A stretch of DNA of 64,000 nucleotides from Heterobilharzia americana (GCA_944470555.2 OX104129.1:64349747-64413746), one strand, 5' to 3'. Shown: positions 42,036 to 53,504, counted from the first letter of the stretch. The notes: a model not told the origin generated them from the sequence alone. Translations and numbers: made by a program.

Positions 42036-43460
42036 TTATTATTTGTCCTCTGGGTTTCCAGTGGAACATAGGGATTCAGTATCACGTCGCCACTTCACTC
42101 TCTTCTCTACAGTCCTCCCAACATGGCTCCACTACTACCCACAACCTTTCATTTCTTCCTCACACCACCTCCTCCATGTCACACTCGGCTCGGATACCCA
42201 ACTCGTCGTTTCCCATTCGGCTTCCACTCGAGGGATTGGTCTGGCCTGGCGTGACGCGTGATCTTCCCAAATGGTCTTCTCAGTGTATGCCCAATCCAAT
42301 CCATCTCCACTTTCTTCTTCTGTATATCTGTTGTGGGATCGTTTCTTGGTTGGTTCGTTGCCAGTCAGTCAGAGTTTCTTGTTGCTTATTCTTTCTGGCC
42401 ATCCATCTGATCGATCTTCAGTGTCGAGTGAGTGTAGGCGGCAGCTGTTCATGATGTATGTCTGTGGTTTCTTGGAAATGTTTTAGGTAACGCGTTACCA
42501 AGTCTCTCAACCATCATATAGAAGCACTGACGTACTTGACTGAATTAGTGTTGAAAATTCCGAACTTGTTCACGCTTTGTGCTGAGTGGAGTGAAGTTGA
42601 GCTGAGTTGAGTTGAGTTGAGTTGAGTTGAGTGGATTGGAGTGGAGTGCAGTAGGTCTCTTCACTGATTTCTGGCCAATGAAGGAATGCCTGTCTTGTTG
42701 TCTTTCCTATACTGGCTTTCATGTTCTCGTGTGTGCCGCCACCGCCTTTAGTTGAGACGATGCTGCCCAGGTAAGTAGGTAGGTAAGTAGGTGGGTAGGT
42801 GGAAGAGGCAACTTCCTTTACATTTCTCCCGTTGATGGTGGTTGGTATTTGTTGTTGTTGTTGTTGTTGTTGCTGTTGTTGTTGGGTATCTCCACCACCT
42901 CTGTCTTCTCTACGTTCACTTGAAGGAAGTCCCGTCTTCCTTCACTGCATCGCCTCTTCTGACAACTTGTTAGTTTTGGCGTGTGCATCTTCGAGTTTGT
43001 GCGACAAGACATTAGACATAAATCATTATTGTTGACGAAATCCAAATCTTTTTCTAGGGTCTTTTCATCGGTCCAGCCAGTGTATGCCCATCTTCTCATA
43101 GCTCCTCACAGTTGTCTGTTGCATGTTCCAGTCGAGTGGACCACGATGAGGGTGATGGGTGGTGAGTGATAGTGGGCGGCAATCTTGTCTTACTCGTATC
43201 TCCTGTCTTCACTCCAGAGACATCATGACTGAGTTTTCGATTGTGAATCACTGGGCACGTAGCATCATATAGCATATAACTGCAGTTGAATGAGGTTGAT
43301 GAATGTTTGTGGCATTAAAACCGTGGTGTTGCAGCAGCTGGCAGATTACTTCTCGTTTGACGCTGTTGAAGGCCTTTGCAAAGTGGATGAAGCCGAGTTG
43401 AATAGTTGATTGGCATTCTATTCTGTGTTCTATGATGATGTGTAGCATGGGGTTGCAATT
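42036..43460 (-). mobile_element. RTE-type LINE fragment, inverted twin of 35140-36480
   Basis: It encodes the same interrupted protein blocks as 35208-36480. Most frames translate identically in the two copies (for example the 93-residue frame with LEKDLDFVNNN). Beyond 43308 it continues as an independent RT segment IHFAKAFNSVKREVICQLLQ, so this copy is slightly longer. CAA/TTG and GAGTT runs are shared with the twin. Confidence 0.85.
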
Positions 43461-43549
43461 TGATCCTCACATGATTTGTTCTTTCTGAAGCTAGGCAGCC
43501 TGTTTCGGTCGTAATTTTGAATCCGGCGTGCTTTTTTGTCTCTCCAGGA

Positions 43550-43860
43550 TGGGCATGTTACCATTTAGTAATCCACATTTTCCTATTTCTGTCAGTTCCT
43601 GTCATAGCTGGACCTTCATGGATTGCCATCGCTGAATACATGTCCTTAGGTCCGCTTTAATTTGCCCCACTCCTTGCGACTTTCATTAGAACTTCTGGGA
43701 ATCTCATCTCGAAGCAAGAGTAGTTCATTCTGGAGATATGTAGTAGTTCATTTATTGATTTCATTTTGACATTTATCACCAATTGATATCATTTTGAGTA
43801 CTACTAAGTGCCTGAACAGGCTGGACAACTGCTGCATCCCGATATGAGATAAATGAAAAG
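43550..43860 (-). repeat. Family B SINE fragments
   Basis: 43550-43720 matches the 5' half (AAGTCGCAAGGAGTGGGGC, CTGACAGAAATAGGAAAATG). 43755-43855 holds a 3' end (CAATTGGTGATAAATG) with a decayed ribozyme. Confidence 0.5.
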
Positions 43861-44342
43861 CGATTTATCCTAATATCTAACTTAAAATGTTCACAGTTAT
43901 TCAATTTGATTGCTTAACCATATTATTTATCTCATTGAAGGTGATTTGATTACGGATGGGAGAAATTCAATTATTTACGCATGTATGAATAATTAAGGCT
44001 ATTTGTTTCAATGATTACTGTACATCTTTTCATTTCGTTTGAACAATTCACATTATATAGGCAATAAGTGTATATAAAAACTGATTAAGGACTCATATGT
44101 GATTGAGTATGTTTATGAGTAACATATCATAGATTCATTCATCACGTTTCTGATTCGCTTATGCACATCTTATGTTTCACTATTTACCTAACTTGGATAT
44201 TATTCATCCAGAGTTTTTGTGCAGAAGTCTCATATCACTATGTATAGCAGCTACGCCTTAACACTCTGCCTGATTGATGCAAACTGTTCGATGCTGTCAT
44301 GTTTTCAATAATTCATTGTCACCCCCTCCCCCTGGCTGATAT
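43861..44342. other. Non-coding, nothing recognised
   Basis: AT-rich with no ORF or family match. It ends with a C-rich CACCCCCTCCCCCTGGC just before the LTR. Confidence 0.3.
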
Positions 44343-44616
44343 TGTAGTGGGCGCTGCTGATGAGAATGAATATAAGTAGTATATGTTAGGAGGACGGCAG
44401 AAATCATAGACAATTACCAGCAATGGGTAAACATTCTACCCAGAGAAACACAAGGGACAATGTGGATGTATTAAGAGGAAATCAAGATAGAATCAGAAGA
44501 GGAAATGAAGCACATTGTGCAAATGACTGTCTTAGTGGAAGGTGCACAATATTTGATAACTACTATGCAAGTTATCAATAATAAACATTCCTTCCTTCGT
44601 CTTGTTGTTTTCTACA
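44343..44616 (+). mobile_element. Gypsy-like LTR (274 bp), + orientation
   Basis: TGTAGTGGGC...TCTACA, canonical TG...CA with 5-bp inverted ends TGTAG/CTACA. It contains AATAATAAACATTCC (poly-A signal region) near the 3' end. Two bases after it comes TGGTGTCGCTGCC, a TGG-starting primer-binding-site-like sequence. Confidence 0.75.
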
Positions 44617-44729
44617 ATTGGTGTCGCTGCCAGGAGCCCGAACACACATCAGCTCAGTGACCGACTAGAAGTCCCTGAGGAAGACCTTGATGGCTCCATC
44701 CTCGAACACTGCAGGAGCAGGAAAACCGA
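44617..44729 (+). mobile_element. LTR element leader fragment between mirror-image LTRs
   Basis: Only about 113 bp of internal sequence, starting with the PBS-like TGGTGTCGCTGCCAGGAG, lies between two LTRs of opposite orientation. No gag or pol is present. Confidence 0.6.
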
Positions 44730-45004
44730 TTTTAGAAAACGACAAGACGAAGGAAGGAATGTTTATTATTGATAACTTGCATAGTAGTTATCAAATATGG
44801 TGCACCTTCCACTAAGACAGTCATTTGCACAATGTGCTTCATTTCCTCTTCTGATTCTATCTTGATTTCCTCTTAATACATCCACATTGTCCCTTGTGTT
44901 TCTCTGGGTAGAATGTTTACCCATTGCTGGTAATTGTCTATGATTTCTACCGCCCTCCCAACATATACTACTTATATCCATTCTCATCAGCAACACCCAC
45001 TACA
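44730..45004 (-). mobile_element. Gypsy-like LTR (275 bp), inverted partner
   Basis: Reverse complement of 44343-44616 at high identity, ending CCCACTACA (TGTAGTGGG on the minus strand). A normal element would have direct LTRs. Confidence 0.75.
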
Positions 45005-45089
45005 ATACCAGTTCTCCATGAAAATTAGCTTAAAATCAATTGACCCCGTTTTATAAACCATTAGATTAATTACTTCTAAAGCTTTTTAG

Positions 45090-45260
45090 TGATCGATTTC
45101 TAGATGAATTCCCTGAAGTTCTAAAGACACCCTAATCTGTGTGGTGTGAGAAGAAATACTCATTTACGACAATAAATGATGGTTGCGATACATCACGAAC
45201 AGACAGGAGTAGGAGTTGGCGAACCACTGAAGATCTGACGATCCTCGGCCAGATCTGTCA
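45090..45260 (+). repeat. Family B SINE 5' fragment
   Basis: GATCGATTTCTAGATGAATT, CCTGAAGTTCTAAAGACAC, GCGATACATCACGAACAGAC and AGGAGTAGGAG match the 5' half of family B. Confidence 0.45.
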
Positions 45261-46070
45261 TGTGAGAAGTTCCAAACTCAGCAAAAAACCGGCTGTCTAG
45301 TGTTTGCAGTTATTCACCAATAGGAACCACCTTCAAATCAGTTGGTCCCCACAAAGCACCCGCTGATTCGAGCTGAGAGACTCAATCATAAAGGAATTTA
45401 AAGTTAGTTTAAGAAAGCTTTCGTACCACCAGAAACACCCGAACATCAAAGAAAAAAGCGGTTAATTATGTGAGCAAATGTAAAACTGTTATAACTCAAT
45501 GACTACTTGTTTGACTGTTGCGCCTGCTAAAGTTAGATCAATAACTTCATCTTGATCACCTCTAACCATTCAGTATTAAATTCAGTTCACGATGATGATG
45601 ATGACGAATTATTTGACTTGACTTTCACATTTAAAAACTAATCTGTGGAAAATAGTTCAGCATTTAGGATTAAATGATTTGGAGCTCAGATATAAACCTG
45701 AGGTCAACCTTTCGTCAACTCACGTTGTTCACCGAAAGGGAGTCTTAAAACAAGACGAAATAGCTGTCCGATACTTCAAAGTTCTTCTGAAATATCTTAT
45801 GTTGATACTACCTATCGATAACACCTTCTTTGAAATAATTCAGATGATCTCCACAAACCTTCCCATCGAATAAATCATTCAAGTCTCTTGAGCGATATAA
45901 AATGCGCTATACTCAATCAACAAAATGATTAGTATTTATGTATACTGATTACCTCTAATCTATCCAAGACATCTTAATGATGGTATCATCAAGAGATACT
46001 CACTGCTTTCCAGTTACAAATCAGTATCCTGCTGTTGTGACTATCTAATGACTAACGAAACATTTTGTGG
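45261..46070. other. Non-coding, nothing firm
   Basis: A 64-residue frame at 45679 has no family motif or splice support. Weak repeat-like sequence only. Confidence 0.3.
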
Positions 46071-46074
46071 GGTT

Positions 46075-46345
46075 TTTAGGTTGGAATTCATCATGAACTG
46101 ACATCAGTTATAGGAACATTGGAAGCATAGGAGCACTGTTTCATCCTAGTATTGGACTCTCCAACAGTGCGCACGCACGACCTCGCTCCGCCAGGGATCG
46201 AACCCAGGACATTTAGGTTCCTTGGCCATTACGTTACCATTGAGCTAACCACTAGGTAGGAATCCAATGGTCCATATTCCCTACTTCTGTCAGTTCACGA
46301 TATAGTGCGACCTACACTCAATATCGTCGTTGAGTAGCTGTCCTC
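46075..46345 (-). repeat. Family B SINE, left member of a head-to-head pair
   Basis: On the minus strand: ATTGAGTGTAGGTCGCACTA, TATCGTGAACTGACAGAAGT, GGACCATTGGATTCCTACC, GGTAACGTAATGGCCAAGG, TGGGTTCGATCCCTGGCGG (B box), a damaged hammerhead (GCTGT segment deleted) and CCTATAACTGATGTCAGTTC. Confidence 0.8.
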
Positions 46346-46680
46346 TTGATAGAATTAATCTAGTGTACATTGGTGACTAGCTTTAAGAGGCGATTCCCGA
46401 AGTTCTAATGAGAAGTCGTGACCAGGGGATTCAACCAAGTCAAACATGACGACACTTGCTCAACGACGTTATTGCATTCCATTGGATTGCGACCCAGTGG
46501 CTCAATGGTAACGTGTTGGCCATTGAACCTGAAAGTTCTGGGTTCTACTCCTAGCGGAGCCGGCCTATGAGTGCGCGCTGTTAGGGAGTCTGGTACCAGG
46601 CCAAAACAGCTGTCCGGTGCTTCCAGGTTCTCGATGTTCCTGCAACTAATGTCAGTTCATGACGAATTTCAACCTAACCA
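46346..46680 (+). repeat. Family B SINE, right member of a head-to-head pair
   Basis: CATTGGTGACTAGCTTTAAG, AGTCGTGACCAGGGGATTC, GCGACCCAGTGGCTCAATGG, GTTCTGGGTTCTACTCCTAG (B box), GCTGTTAGGGAGTC...CCAAAACAGCTGTCC (ribozyme core mutated), AACTAATGTCAGTTCATGAC. Confidence 0.8.
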
Positions 46681-46790
46681 ACCACAAACCTCCAGATAAG
46701 ATTTTGTGGATTTGTTTAAATTTCACTTAATTTTTCACTCCATTCATTCAACTTTCTTTCTTCTCACTTGATAGAAATTCAAATTAAAAG

Positions 46791-47141
46791 ATCAGTACTT
46801 TCAACCTCCAATTCAGACTTAGACGAACTCAAATGCCTTTAACCGAATCATCAATCCAGTTAACAAAACAAGTGCAAAACGATTGTATGAACAGTACGCG
46901 TTACTTTTCATGTTTTTCACCATATAAACAAAACCAAATAAATTGTATATTGAATCCATTGAATCCTTTAAGACCAACAACATGTAATATATTCAGCTCT
47001 ATTGAAAGATTAACACATGAAGAGAATTCAGTTACTAGTAATAATTCAAATGTAAATTTGATAAACACTAACAGTACAAAGAAGATTGTTGAAGAATGTG
47101 AATTATCTACAAAGCTGCCCTATTTATTCCCAGTTGGTTGG
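46791..47141 (+). CDS. Exon of an unrecognised gene (gene 2)
   Basis: An open frame runs to TGG before the strong donor GTAAGT (47142). The first Met is at 46833, giving 103 residues in this exon. An in-frame TAA at 46785-46787 means the exon begins after that, either at the AAAAG at 46790 or as a first exon. The protein is Asn/Thr/Ser-rich and ends CELSTKLPYLFPVGW. Joined to 50390 in phase 0 it continues VPPPPHILLAYLQANKLF. I do not recognise the family. AT-rich codon use resembles the RGS exons and unlike nearby frames it overlaps no repeat. Confidence 0.55.
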
Positions 47142-47462
47142 GTAAGTTACTGTTATAATACCAAATTATTGGGCACCATCTCAGACTGATTAAATCTGAT
47201 TTTACCCTATGGTTAAATTGCGATGGTTTTAACATCAGACACAACATTACCAAACTTGACCAACCAGGAGGTTCTGGGTAAACACTTCAGAAGAGACTTA
47301 ATTTAGAATGAAACCCTATCTAGTGTCTTCTGACTTAAGTGATTCTCCATCTAATTTCAGTTTGGAATAAAGCATAAGGAAAGACATCTGCAGAATAGAA
47401 TGAGCACACCATATTTCACGGTCTTTCATTAGCTGCAAACAGTTCATAACTGAAATGAAGTG

Positions 47463-47861
<399 letters not shown>

Positions 47862-48049
47862 ACATAACACACATTAAATGTGCAGAAATAAATGAAGGTT
47901 CGAAATCCATGATTAGTAGCGTGGTAGTGAGTCGAGGAAATACAGGCCTAATGATCACAAACCGTAGCCAAAACCAACAGCAATTTATATACATCTGATG
48001 AGATAGAAAATTCTGGTGCTGTGGAAAGCGGGAGGGGGCTCAGACACAC

Positions 48050-48720
48050 ATAAGTGTAAAAGAAAGGGTTGTTAAAATATCTCTAAATCCAAACAAACTC
48101 CCCAAGTTCGAACATCTGTTTGATGTCCTATTCCCATCAGGAGTCTGACGACTGGGCTGATAAAGACCCTAACTTTCAGACACAGATTTCTTAGTGAATT
48201 GATATAGACAGTTGAAGGTGACGTGATCTAGGTAATTGTTTACCTTCAACTGCTTTATTGAGCATACTGTATTCTAAACTGAAATCAGTCTGGAAGCATG
48301 GAAGTCCCTTCTGAGTGCAACTTTTATTCTTCTGTCTATTCTTTCAGATATCTCATCACCATTGAATGTTAGATAAAGAAAAACGGGTTTCTTCCTAACA
48401 AATGAGTTTTCGGGTCTCTCGATAAATTCTTTTTCATGCTTCATGATGAATTTCTTCAGATATCCATCCTGAATGGTAGGAAATTCTTTTTTCAGTTTCT
48501 TTTCTCAGAATAACCTTCTTATTCCAGTTAAAGTGTCCTGAAGTAGACCCATGGTTCACATTATGGCAAACAATAAGAGTATCATTTACATACCTGAGGT
48601 AATACGTCGTTTTCATGACAGCAGAGTTCAGGCGTATTTGTTCGAGATGAGCTAGATTGTGGCTGAAACCACTCATAAAATGAATCTCTGTATAAACAAG
48701 CATGTAAATGCTTATGGTTC
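48050..48720 (-). mobile_element. Penelope-like element RT and following region
   Basis: The frame 48434-48703 reads NLAHLEQIRLNSAVMKTTYY then LRYVNDTLIVCHNVNHG, the PLE palm box (Y-V-D-D) with the first Asp changed to Asn. Downstream on the minus strand come LSNIQW, ISERIDRRIKVALRRDFHAS and NCLYQFTKKS, matching the PLE segment before GIY-YIG. Interrupted by stops. It lies in the gene 2 intron, antisense. Confidence 0.65.
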
Positions 48721-48750
48721 AGTTATGATTTCATTTTCTGTGTAAGTACC

Positions 48751-48966
48751 ACTCACTCACTCACTCACTCACTCACTCACTCACTCACTCACTCACTCAC
48801 TCACTCACTCACTCACTCACTCACTCACTCACTCACTCACTCACTCACTCACTCACTCACTCACTCACTCACTCACTCACTCACTCACTCACTCACTCAC
48901 TCACTCACTCACTCACTCACTCACTCACTCACTCACTCACTCACTCACTCACTCACTCACTCACTC
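48751..48966. repeat. Perfect (ACTC)54 microsatellite
   Basis: 216 bp of exact ACTC units, ending ...ACTC before ATGC. Intronic to gene 2. Confidence 0.98.
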
Positions 48967-49514
48967 ATGCTGATGAAACTTACCACAATTGAAGAGGGGT
49001 TGTGATCTGATTTGTGCTTCAGTCTTAAATCTTATTCTGTGGAGCAACAAAGATAGGAACTTAAGAACCGCTTCTTCGTCTCCTGCCTATCATGAGTCAG
49101 ATTTTCTTTTATTTGCAGTCTAAATCACCCTCATTTCTTATAGATTCAGTAAACTATAGACGGACTTATACGATACAGATTCAAATAAAGCTTATACAAA
49201 TATAATGAACAAGATAGTTGTAAAATCCACTTAACAAGTGGGCAGAAGTTGGAAAGTCAACATGCATAGGTAATTTAACTGGAAGACGATGAAATTCTCC
49301 TAAAGAACTCTCGACAAAAGATAGTTACAAGAAGTCCGTTTGAGCTTCCTACCATATAGAACTACTCGAATGATGAGGTATTCATCAACAGAGCTTGTTA
49401 TCATTTATCAGTAGACAAGGTTTACAAAATTCATGGGAGTGATACTTATTCAGAGGTGACCACCTAGACATGCTATCACGATACTGAGTTACTTAGCTCA
49501 ACAGTCGTTTCAAG

Positions 49515-49975
49515 GTAGTATTCATCATGAACTGAGATCAGTTGAAGAAACATTGAAAATCAGAGTATCGAACAGCTATTTCTTCCTCAACATTAAGCAC
49601 CTATGACCCCACCACAGATCAAACTCGGAACCTTCAGGTTTCACAGCAAACACCTTAATCATTCAGTCACGTGGTCGGAGTCCAATGCCCCACAGTTTCC
49701 TACTTCAATCAGTTCGTAATAAAGCGCGACTAACCATCAAGGTCTTCAGTTTGCATTCACTTGCCTTTCGATTGCTTGACACACAGGTCACAGTTTCGCC
49801 TTAGAACTTTGTGATATCCATCTGGAAGCATGTCACTAATGGGCACTATACAATAATGTAGTCTGAGGTTTATGTGGATTTTGTGTTTTAAGATTGTACT
49901 CATCATGGACTGATATCCTGGTATATGTTTCCTCAGCAGTACGCACCCGCGACCTTTCCAGGGACTGGTAGTAGG
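49515..49975 (-). repeat. Family B SINE, decayed, with extra 3' fragment
   Basis: On the minus strand: CTAAGGCGAAACTGTGACCT, TGAAGACCTTGATGG, TTAGTCGCGCTTTATTACGA, GGACTCCGACCACGTGACTG, GTTCCGAGTTTGATCTGTGG (B box) and the 3' end. The ribozyme core is not recognisable. A second 3' fragment at 49890-49975 has CTGAGGA. Confidence 0.6.
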
Positions 49976-49999
49976 AATTTTGTCTAGGTACATTAACGT

Positions 50000-50105
50000 T
50001 TATAGTAAACATTGAAGTCTCACCGGAGACAACATCACACATTAGGGTGCAAGTAAATCTAGCTAATGAGTCCCAAATGGGACGAAACATATGTCGTGTA
50101 AATTA
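50000..50105 (+). repeat. Family A SINE fragment with hammerhead
   Basis: GAAGTCTCACCGGAGACAAC, CATCACACATTAGGGTGC, hammerhead 50057-50100 (CTAATGA, GTCC-CAAAT-GGGAC, GAAA, CATATGTC). The G of CTGA is changed to A, which should abolish cleavage. Confidence 0.65.
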
Positions 50106-50389
50106 TAACAATAATGATGCATCCTCATTGCAACCCCACTTGCTGACAGTATAGTAACAAATAATAACAGTATCAATTGTTATCTCTTTTTAATTATGAT
50201 ATAGTATATAAGACTGAAATATACAGTAAAAGTAACTCTACTTATCACCCGTGATAAATTTTGGTTGTAACAGAGAACTCAAAGAAAAGTGAAACATTTA
50301 ACTGACCAAAATACTTTTTCTTTTCAACATGATTACTGTTTTCTTCGCTTTGATTTGTTCTATACTTATTGAATCTTAAATATTTTTAG

Positions 50390-50650
50390 GTTCCACCGCC
50401 TCCACATATTCTCTTGGCATATTTACAAGCTAATAAATTATTTCGACAACAACAACAACAAGAACAACAATATTATCAAGAGTCTAAACTAGCAGAATAT
50501 CAGTCAAGACTTTCATCAAATTATCAGCATTACACTAATCAAACCGTATTCCTGACACCTGAATCATTTTCATTTATCAATATGAAAAAGTTGGACAGCT
50601 TGACTCAGTTGAAATCGCAAACTGTTAATTCTACTGATCATTCAGCACAG
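50390..50650 (+). CDS. Exon of the unrecognised gene 2
   Basis: The acceptor AATATTTTTAG precedes GTT in phase 0, and the exon ends CAG before GTTAGA, also phase 0 (87 codons). It encodes VPPPPHILLAYLQANKLFRQ, then QQQQEQQYYQES (Gln-rich, encoded by a CAA run), KLAEYQSRLSSNYQHYTNQT, FLTPESFSFINMKKLDSLTQ. It lies 3.2 kb from the previous exon on the same strand and joins it in frame. The family is unknown; the Pro-run and Gln-run do not identify it. Confidence 0.6.
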
Positions 50651-50754
50651 GTTAGAATACTTTGCTTTTTTCATGTTAATTTTTCAATGGAAACTCATTA
50701 AAATACACAGGCATTAGGAGAATAACAAGTACATCAATAAATAGTAATAACTAA

Positions 50755-50945
50755 AACCCGTTGTACAAGAAGTGGCTGTCGTGCCTCCGTGGATTTGTGG
50801 ATAACGCCTTGCCATTTGAAGCGATCGGTACGAGGTTCGAGGCTTAGTGGGGATAACATCGCTCACTGGGGTGCAGGTACATTTAGCTGAAGAGTCCCGA
50901 GTAGGAAGGAACGCACGTTCTGAATTCTTCTACTGGCCACAGCCA
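50755..50945 (+). repeat. Family A SINE, hammerhead mutated
   Basis: CCGTTGTACAAGAAGTGGCT, TTTGAAGCGATCGGTACGAG, GGTTCGAGGCTTAGTGGGG (B box), GCTCACTGGGGTGCAGGTAC, hammerhead 50880-50926 (CTGAAGA kept as CUGANGA, GAAA changed to GGAA). About 100 nt after the gene 2 exon. Confidence 0.75.
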
Positions 50946-51059
50946 AGCAAGTCAGGGGTTTAGTTGGGTGTATTAAATAATACTGGTTAGGGTGTTATGT
51001 AACCACAGAGAGGGAAATCCTACAGCTACGCTGACACTACACAATGTATCAGTTTGAAA

Positions 51060-51300
51060 ATCCCTTTATTAATATGTTGTCATTTCCATAGCGACATTGA
51101 ATTTCATGCATGGGTTGGAAAACCATTGAAAACTCGGGTGTAGTGTACAACTGTTTCGTCCTGGGATTCCTCAGCAGTGCTCACTCATGACATCTTCATG
51201 GATTCATTGAACCACTGGATAGAAATCCAATTTTTGTCTTCTACCAGTTCACAATATAGCGTGACCTCAATCCATTGTCGTCGCTGATTAACTGTCTTCA
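51060..51300 (-). repeat. Family B SINE, left member of a head-to-head pair
   Basis: On the minus strand: ACAATGGATTGAGGTCACGC, TATATTGTGAACTGGTAGAA, ATTGGATTTCTATCCAGTGG, CTGCTGAGGAATCCCAGG then ACGAAACAGTTGTAC. The ribozyme keeps CTGAGGA and GAAA but has a shortened stem II loop and GTA for GTC. Confidence 0.75.
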
Positions 51301-51525
51301 CGTACAACTCAACGATGACATTGAGTTGAAGTTGCGATAGATCGTGAACTGGTAGAAGTAGGAAAACTGGACTGCTGAATTTCGATCCAGTGGCTGAATG
51401 AGTCCATGACGGTACCGTGGGTGCGTACTACTCAGAAGTCCCACACTAGGATGAAATAGTTGTCCAGTGCTTCCAGGTTTCCAATGTTTTGCCAACTGTT
51501 ATCAGTGTGTGATGAATGTTAAGAT
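51301..51525 (+). repeat. Family B SINE, right member of a head-to-head pair
   Basis: CAACTCAACGATGACATTGA, GATAGATCGTGAACTGGTAG, TTTCGATCCAGTGGCTGAAT, a ribozyme remnant (CTCAGAA, GAAA, TAGTTGTCCAGTGC), CCAACTGTTATCAG. Confidence 0.75.
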
Positions 51526-52004
51526 GAATAAAGTAGTTTTTCGCAAACTTCCAAAATGAAAGTGATATTATTTTATTTCACGAATATTCTTCAGCTGTAT
51601 TCAATCGAAAATTAAAATGGATGCCAACAGATTTGTTCATGAGTTATCTTGAACAGATGCACCGGAACTCAGTCTCCAGAAGATATGCTGATGAAACGTT
51701 TGTTTCTTGTAATGATATGAACCATGCAACTCAGTTGTTCGACAAGGTCAACAAGGTCTCATGTCACCAATTAATTTATGATAGAATATGAACTTGACGA
51801 CAAATTCAACTTCTTGAACTACAACGTAAGAAGAAGAAGTTATGGTACAATCGAACAGACCATCTAAAGAAAAGATATATCAACCGGAAAGCACTTTAAC
51901 TACAACAGTTTTTGTCCTGCAAGCTATTAGTGCAGGCTAGTCAAAACACTTTACAACACAGTGTTCTGTGAACATGTTAGGGGAAGAAGTAGACATCATT
52001 AGAA

Positions 52005-52450
52005 AGTAGTATTCATTACAGACTGACATCAGTTGGGGAACCATTGGAAACTTGTGAGCACCGGGCAGCTGTTTCGTCCTAGTACACGACTCCTCAGCAT
52101 TACGCACCCACGACCACGCCAGAGATCGATCTCAGGACCTTCAGGTCTCACGGCGAACGTGTTCACCATTCAGCCACCCATTTATTTCAAAAATACATTA
52201 CTATGTAATGCTGATTAACGACAAGCTTTCAGGTAGGTATCTCGAGGTTTTAATAAGAAGCTGTGACGTGTGGGGTCAACCAGTCAGAAGTGAAGCGAAT
52301 GCCAACTGAAGACCTTGATGGTTAGTCGCGCTATATCATGAAGTAAGAAACTGTGAACCACTGGACTCCGACCAGTGGCTGGGTGATTAACGCGTTTGCC
52401 GTGAAACTTGAAGGTTTGGAGTTTGATCTCTTCAGTATGAAGTGCTGATG
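52005..52450. repeat. Family B head-to-head pair inserted in a PLE
   Basis: Minus copy 52005-52200 (hammerhead 52057-52105, B box GATCGATCTCAGGACC region) and + copy 52225-52450 (GTGTGGGGTCAACCAGTCAG, ATCATGAAGTAAGAAACTG, GACCAGTGGCTGGGTGATTA, GGAGTTTGATCTC). The + copy is interrupted at 52450-52560 by PLE or LINE-like sequence and resumes at 52565-52690 with its ribozyme and tail. Confidence 0.75.
52057..52105 (-). ncRNA. Hammerhead motif, family B, cleavage triplet changed
   Basis: On the minus strand: CTGAGGA, GTCG-TGTACTA-GGAC, GAAA, CAGCTG, CC, CGGTGC. Core CTGAGGA and GAAA are intact. The triplet GTC reads GCC, which should block cleavage. Confidence 0.6.
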
Positions 52451-52564
52451 ATGTCGTCTAGCAAGACGATGAAAGCTCCACGATTAAACAACCCAGCTCA
52501 GAGAACACAATACAACCAAGACTATTCACCTGAGCTACAAATATTCTCCATTAGTTTGACCTCT

Positions 52565-52690
52565 AACCAGCTAGTGTGTGCGTACTGCCGAGGAGTCCCA
52601 TACTAGGACGAAACAGCTGTGAAGTACTCTCAGGCTTTCAATAGTTCCCTAATTGCTGTTAGTTTGTGATGAATACTACCTCTAAATTTA
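52565..52690 (+). repeat. Family B SINE 3' half with hammerhead remnant
   Basis: GTGCGTACTGCCGAGGAGTC, CCATACTAGGACGAAACAGC, TGTGAAGTACTCTCAGG, GTTAGTTTGTGATGAATACT. It has CCGAGGA for CTGAGGA and GTG for GTC, but stem II and stem III are perfect. Confidence 0.7.
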
Positions 52691-53504
52691 ATTCCCCATT
52701 CAGCTGAAAAATACATTATTAGAAAGTGTCTGAGAGAGATTGGATACTCAGACAGGTTTGTTGTGGAGTATGGAGAAAAATAGGCCAACAGAAATAAGGA
52801 TTCAACTGTTAGAAAGAACGCTTTTATTCAACTTGCATTCAAGAAAGATGCAGTGTCCAACAGAATACAGATAAGAGTCGAAGGGGAACTAAACAGAAGC
52901 TTTCCCAAAACCAAACTGTTAGTGGTACACGATACCGCATGCTCAGTGAACCAGTTCAAATTAGCTAATTATCCCTACTCATGACGTCAAAAAACCATTC
53001 ATGAATTGGCATGCTTATGTGGTAGCCAGGAAATCGATTCTGTTCACTGAGAGTATTCCGAAGATTTTGCGTCTGAAATGAAGCAAGGAGGTGCAATTAA
53101 TAGAAACAGGACACCAATTTGTAAGCAGTCAGTCACTTGTGGAAGAGTTTTGTAATAATAATTACCTTCCAGCTGACACTTACCATGACACAATGAATGA
53201 TAAATGACTTGCTAATAAGGTTTCTACCACTTCCAGCTAGCACAGAAAGCAACGCCTGAAGCAAACAAACTAATAACTGAACCAAAATAGCTGAAAACCA
53301 AAGTCAAGTCGATTTGAAATCTATTAAGTAGGTTGGCACAAATTCGTTCAATAGGCAATGAGCCATAATACAATACTTCATTCTATTGAAATGAGATTAA
53401 TAAAGGATACATTAAAATTGTTTCCAACCAATAGGAAGAGACCATTGTTGAGGACATTAAAAATAACAGTTTTAGGTGCTTTTTATGTTACAGGTTGTAA
53501 ATCT

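Larger units (their letters stand above)
51600..53345 (+). mobile_element. Penelope-like element, interrupted by SINE B copies
   Basis: + strand frames give SYLEQMHRNSVSRRYADETF and VSCNDMNHATQLFDKVNK near 51630-51750 (palm box YADE for YVDD). FNFLNYN...RRRSYGTIEQT, FCPASY and LVKTLYNTVFCEHVRGRSR follow to about 52000. After the SINE insertion at 52005-52690 come VRKNAFIQLAFKKDAVSNRI, LNRSFPKTKLLVVHD and HELACLCGSQEIDSVH to about 53090. This is the PLE order RT, linker, Cys motif, GIY-YIG. Inactive. Confidence 0.65.

Noticed and set aside
44343..44410. CTGATGAG near the start of the LTR as a retrozyme hammerhead
   Set aside because: The nearest GAAA is about 35 nt away with no pairing stem II, and the other LTR copies do not keep the motif.
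45679..45873. 64-residue + frame as a gene 2 exon
   Set aside because: No convincing acceptor or donor and no composition like the accepted exons.
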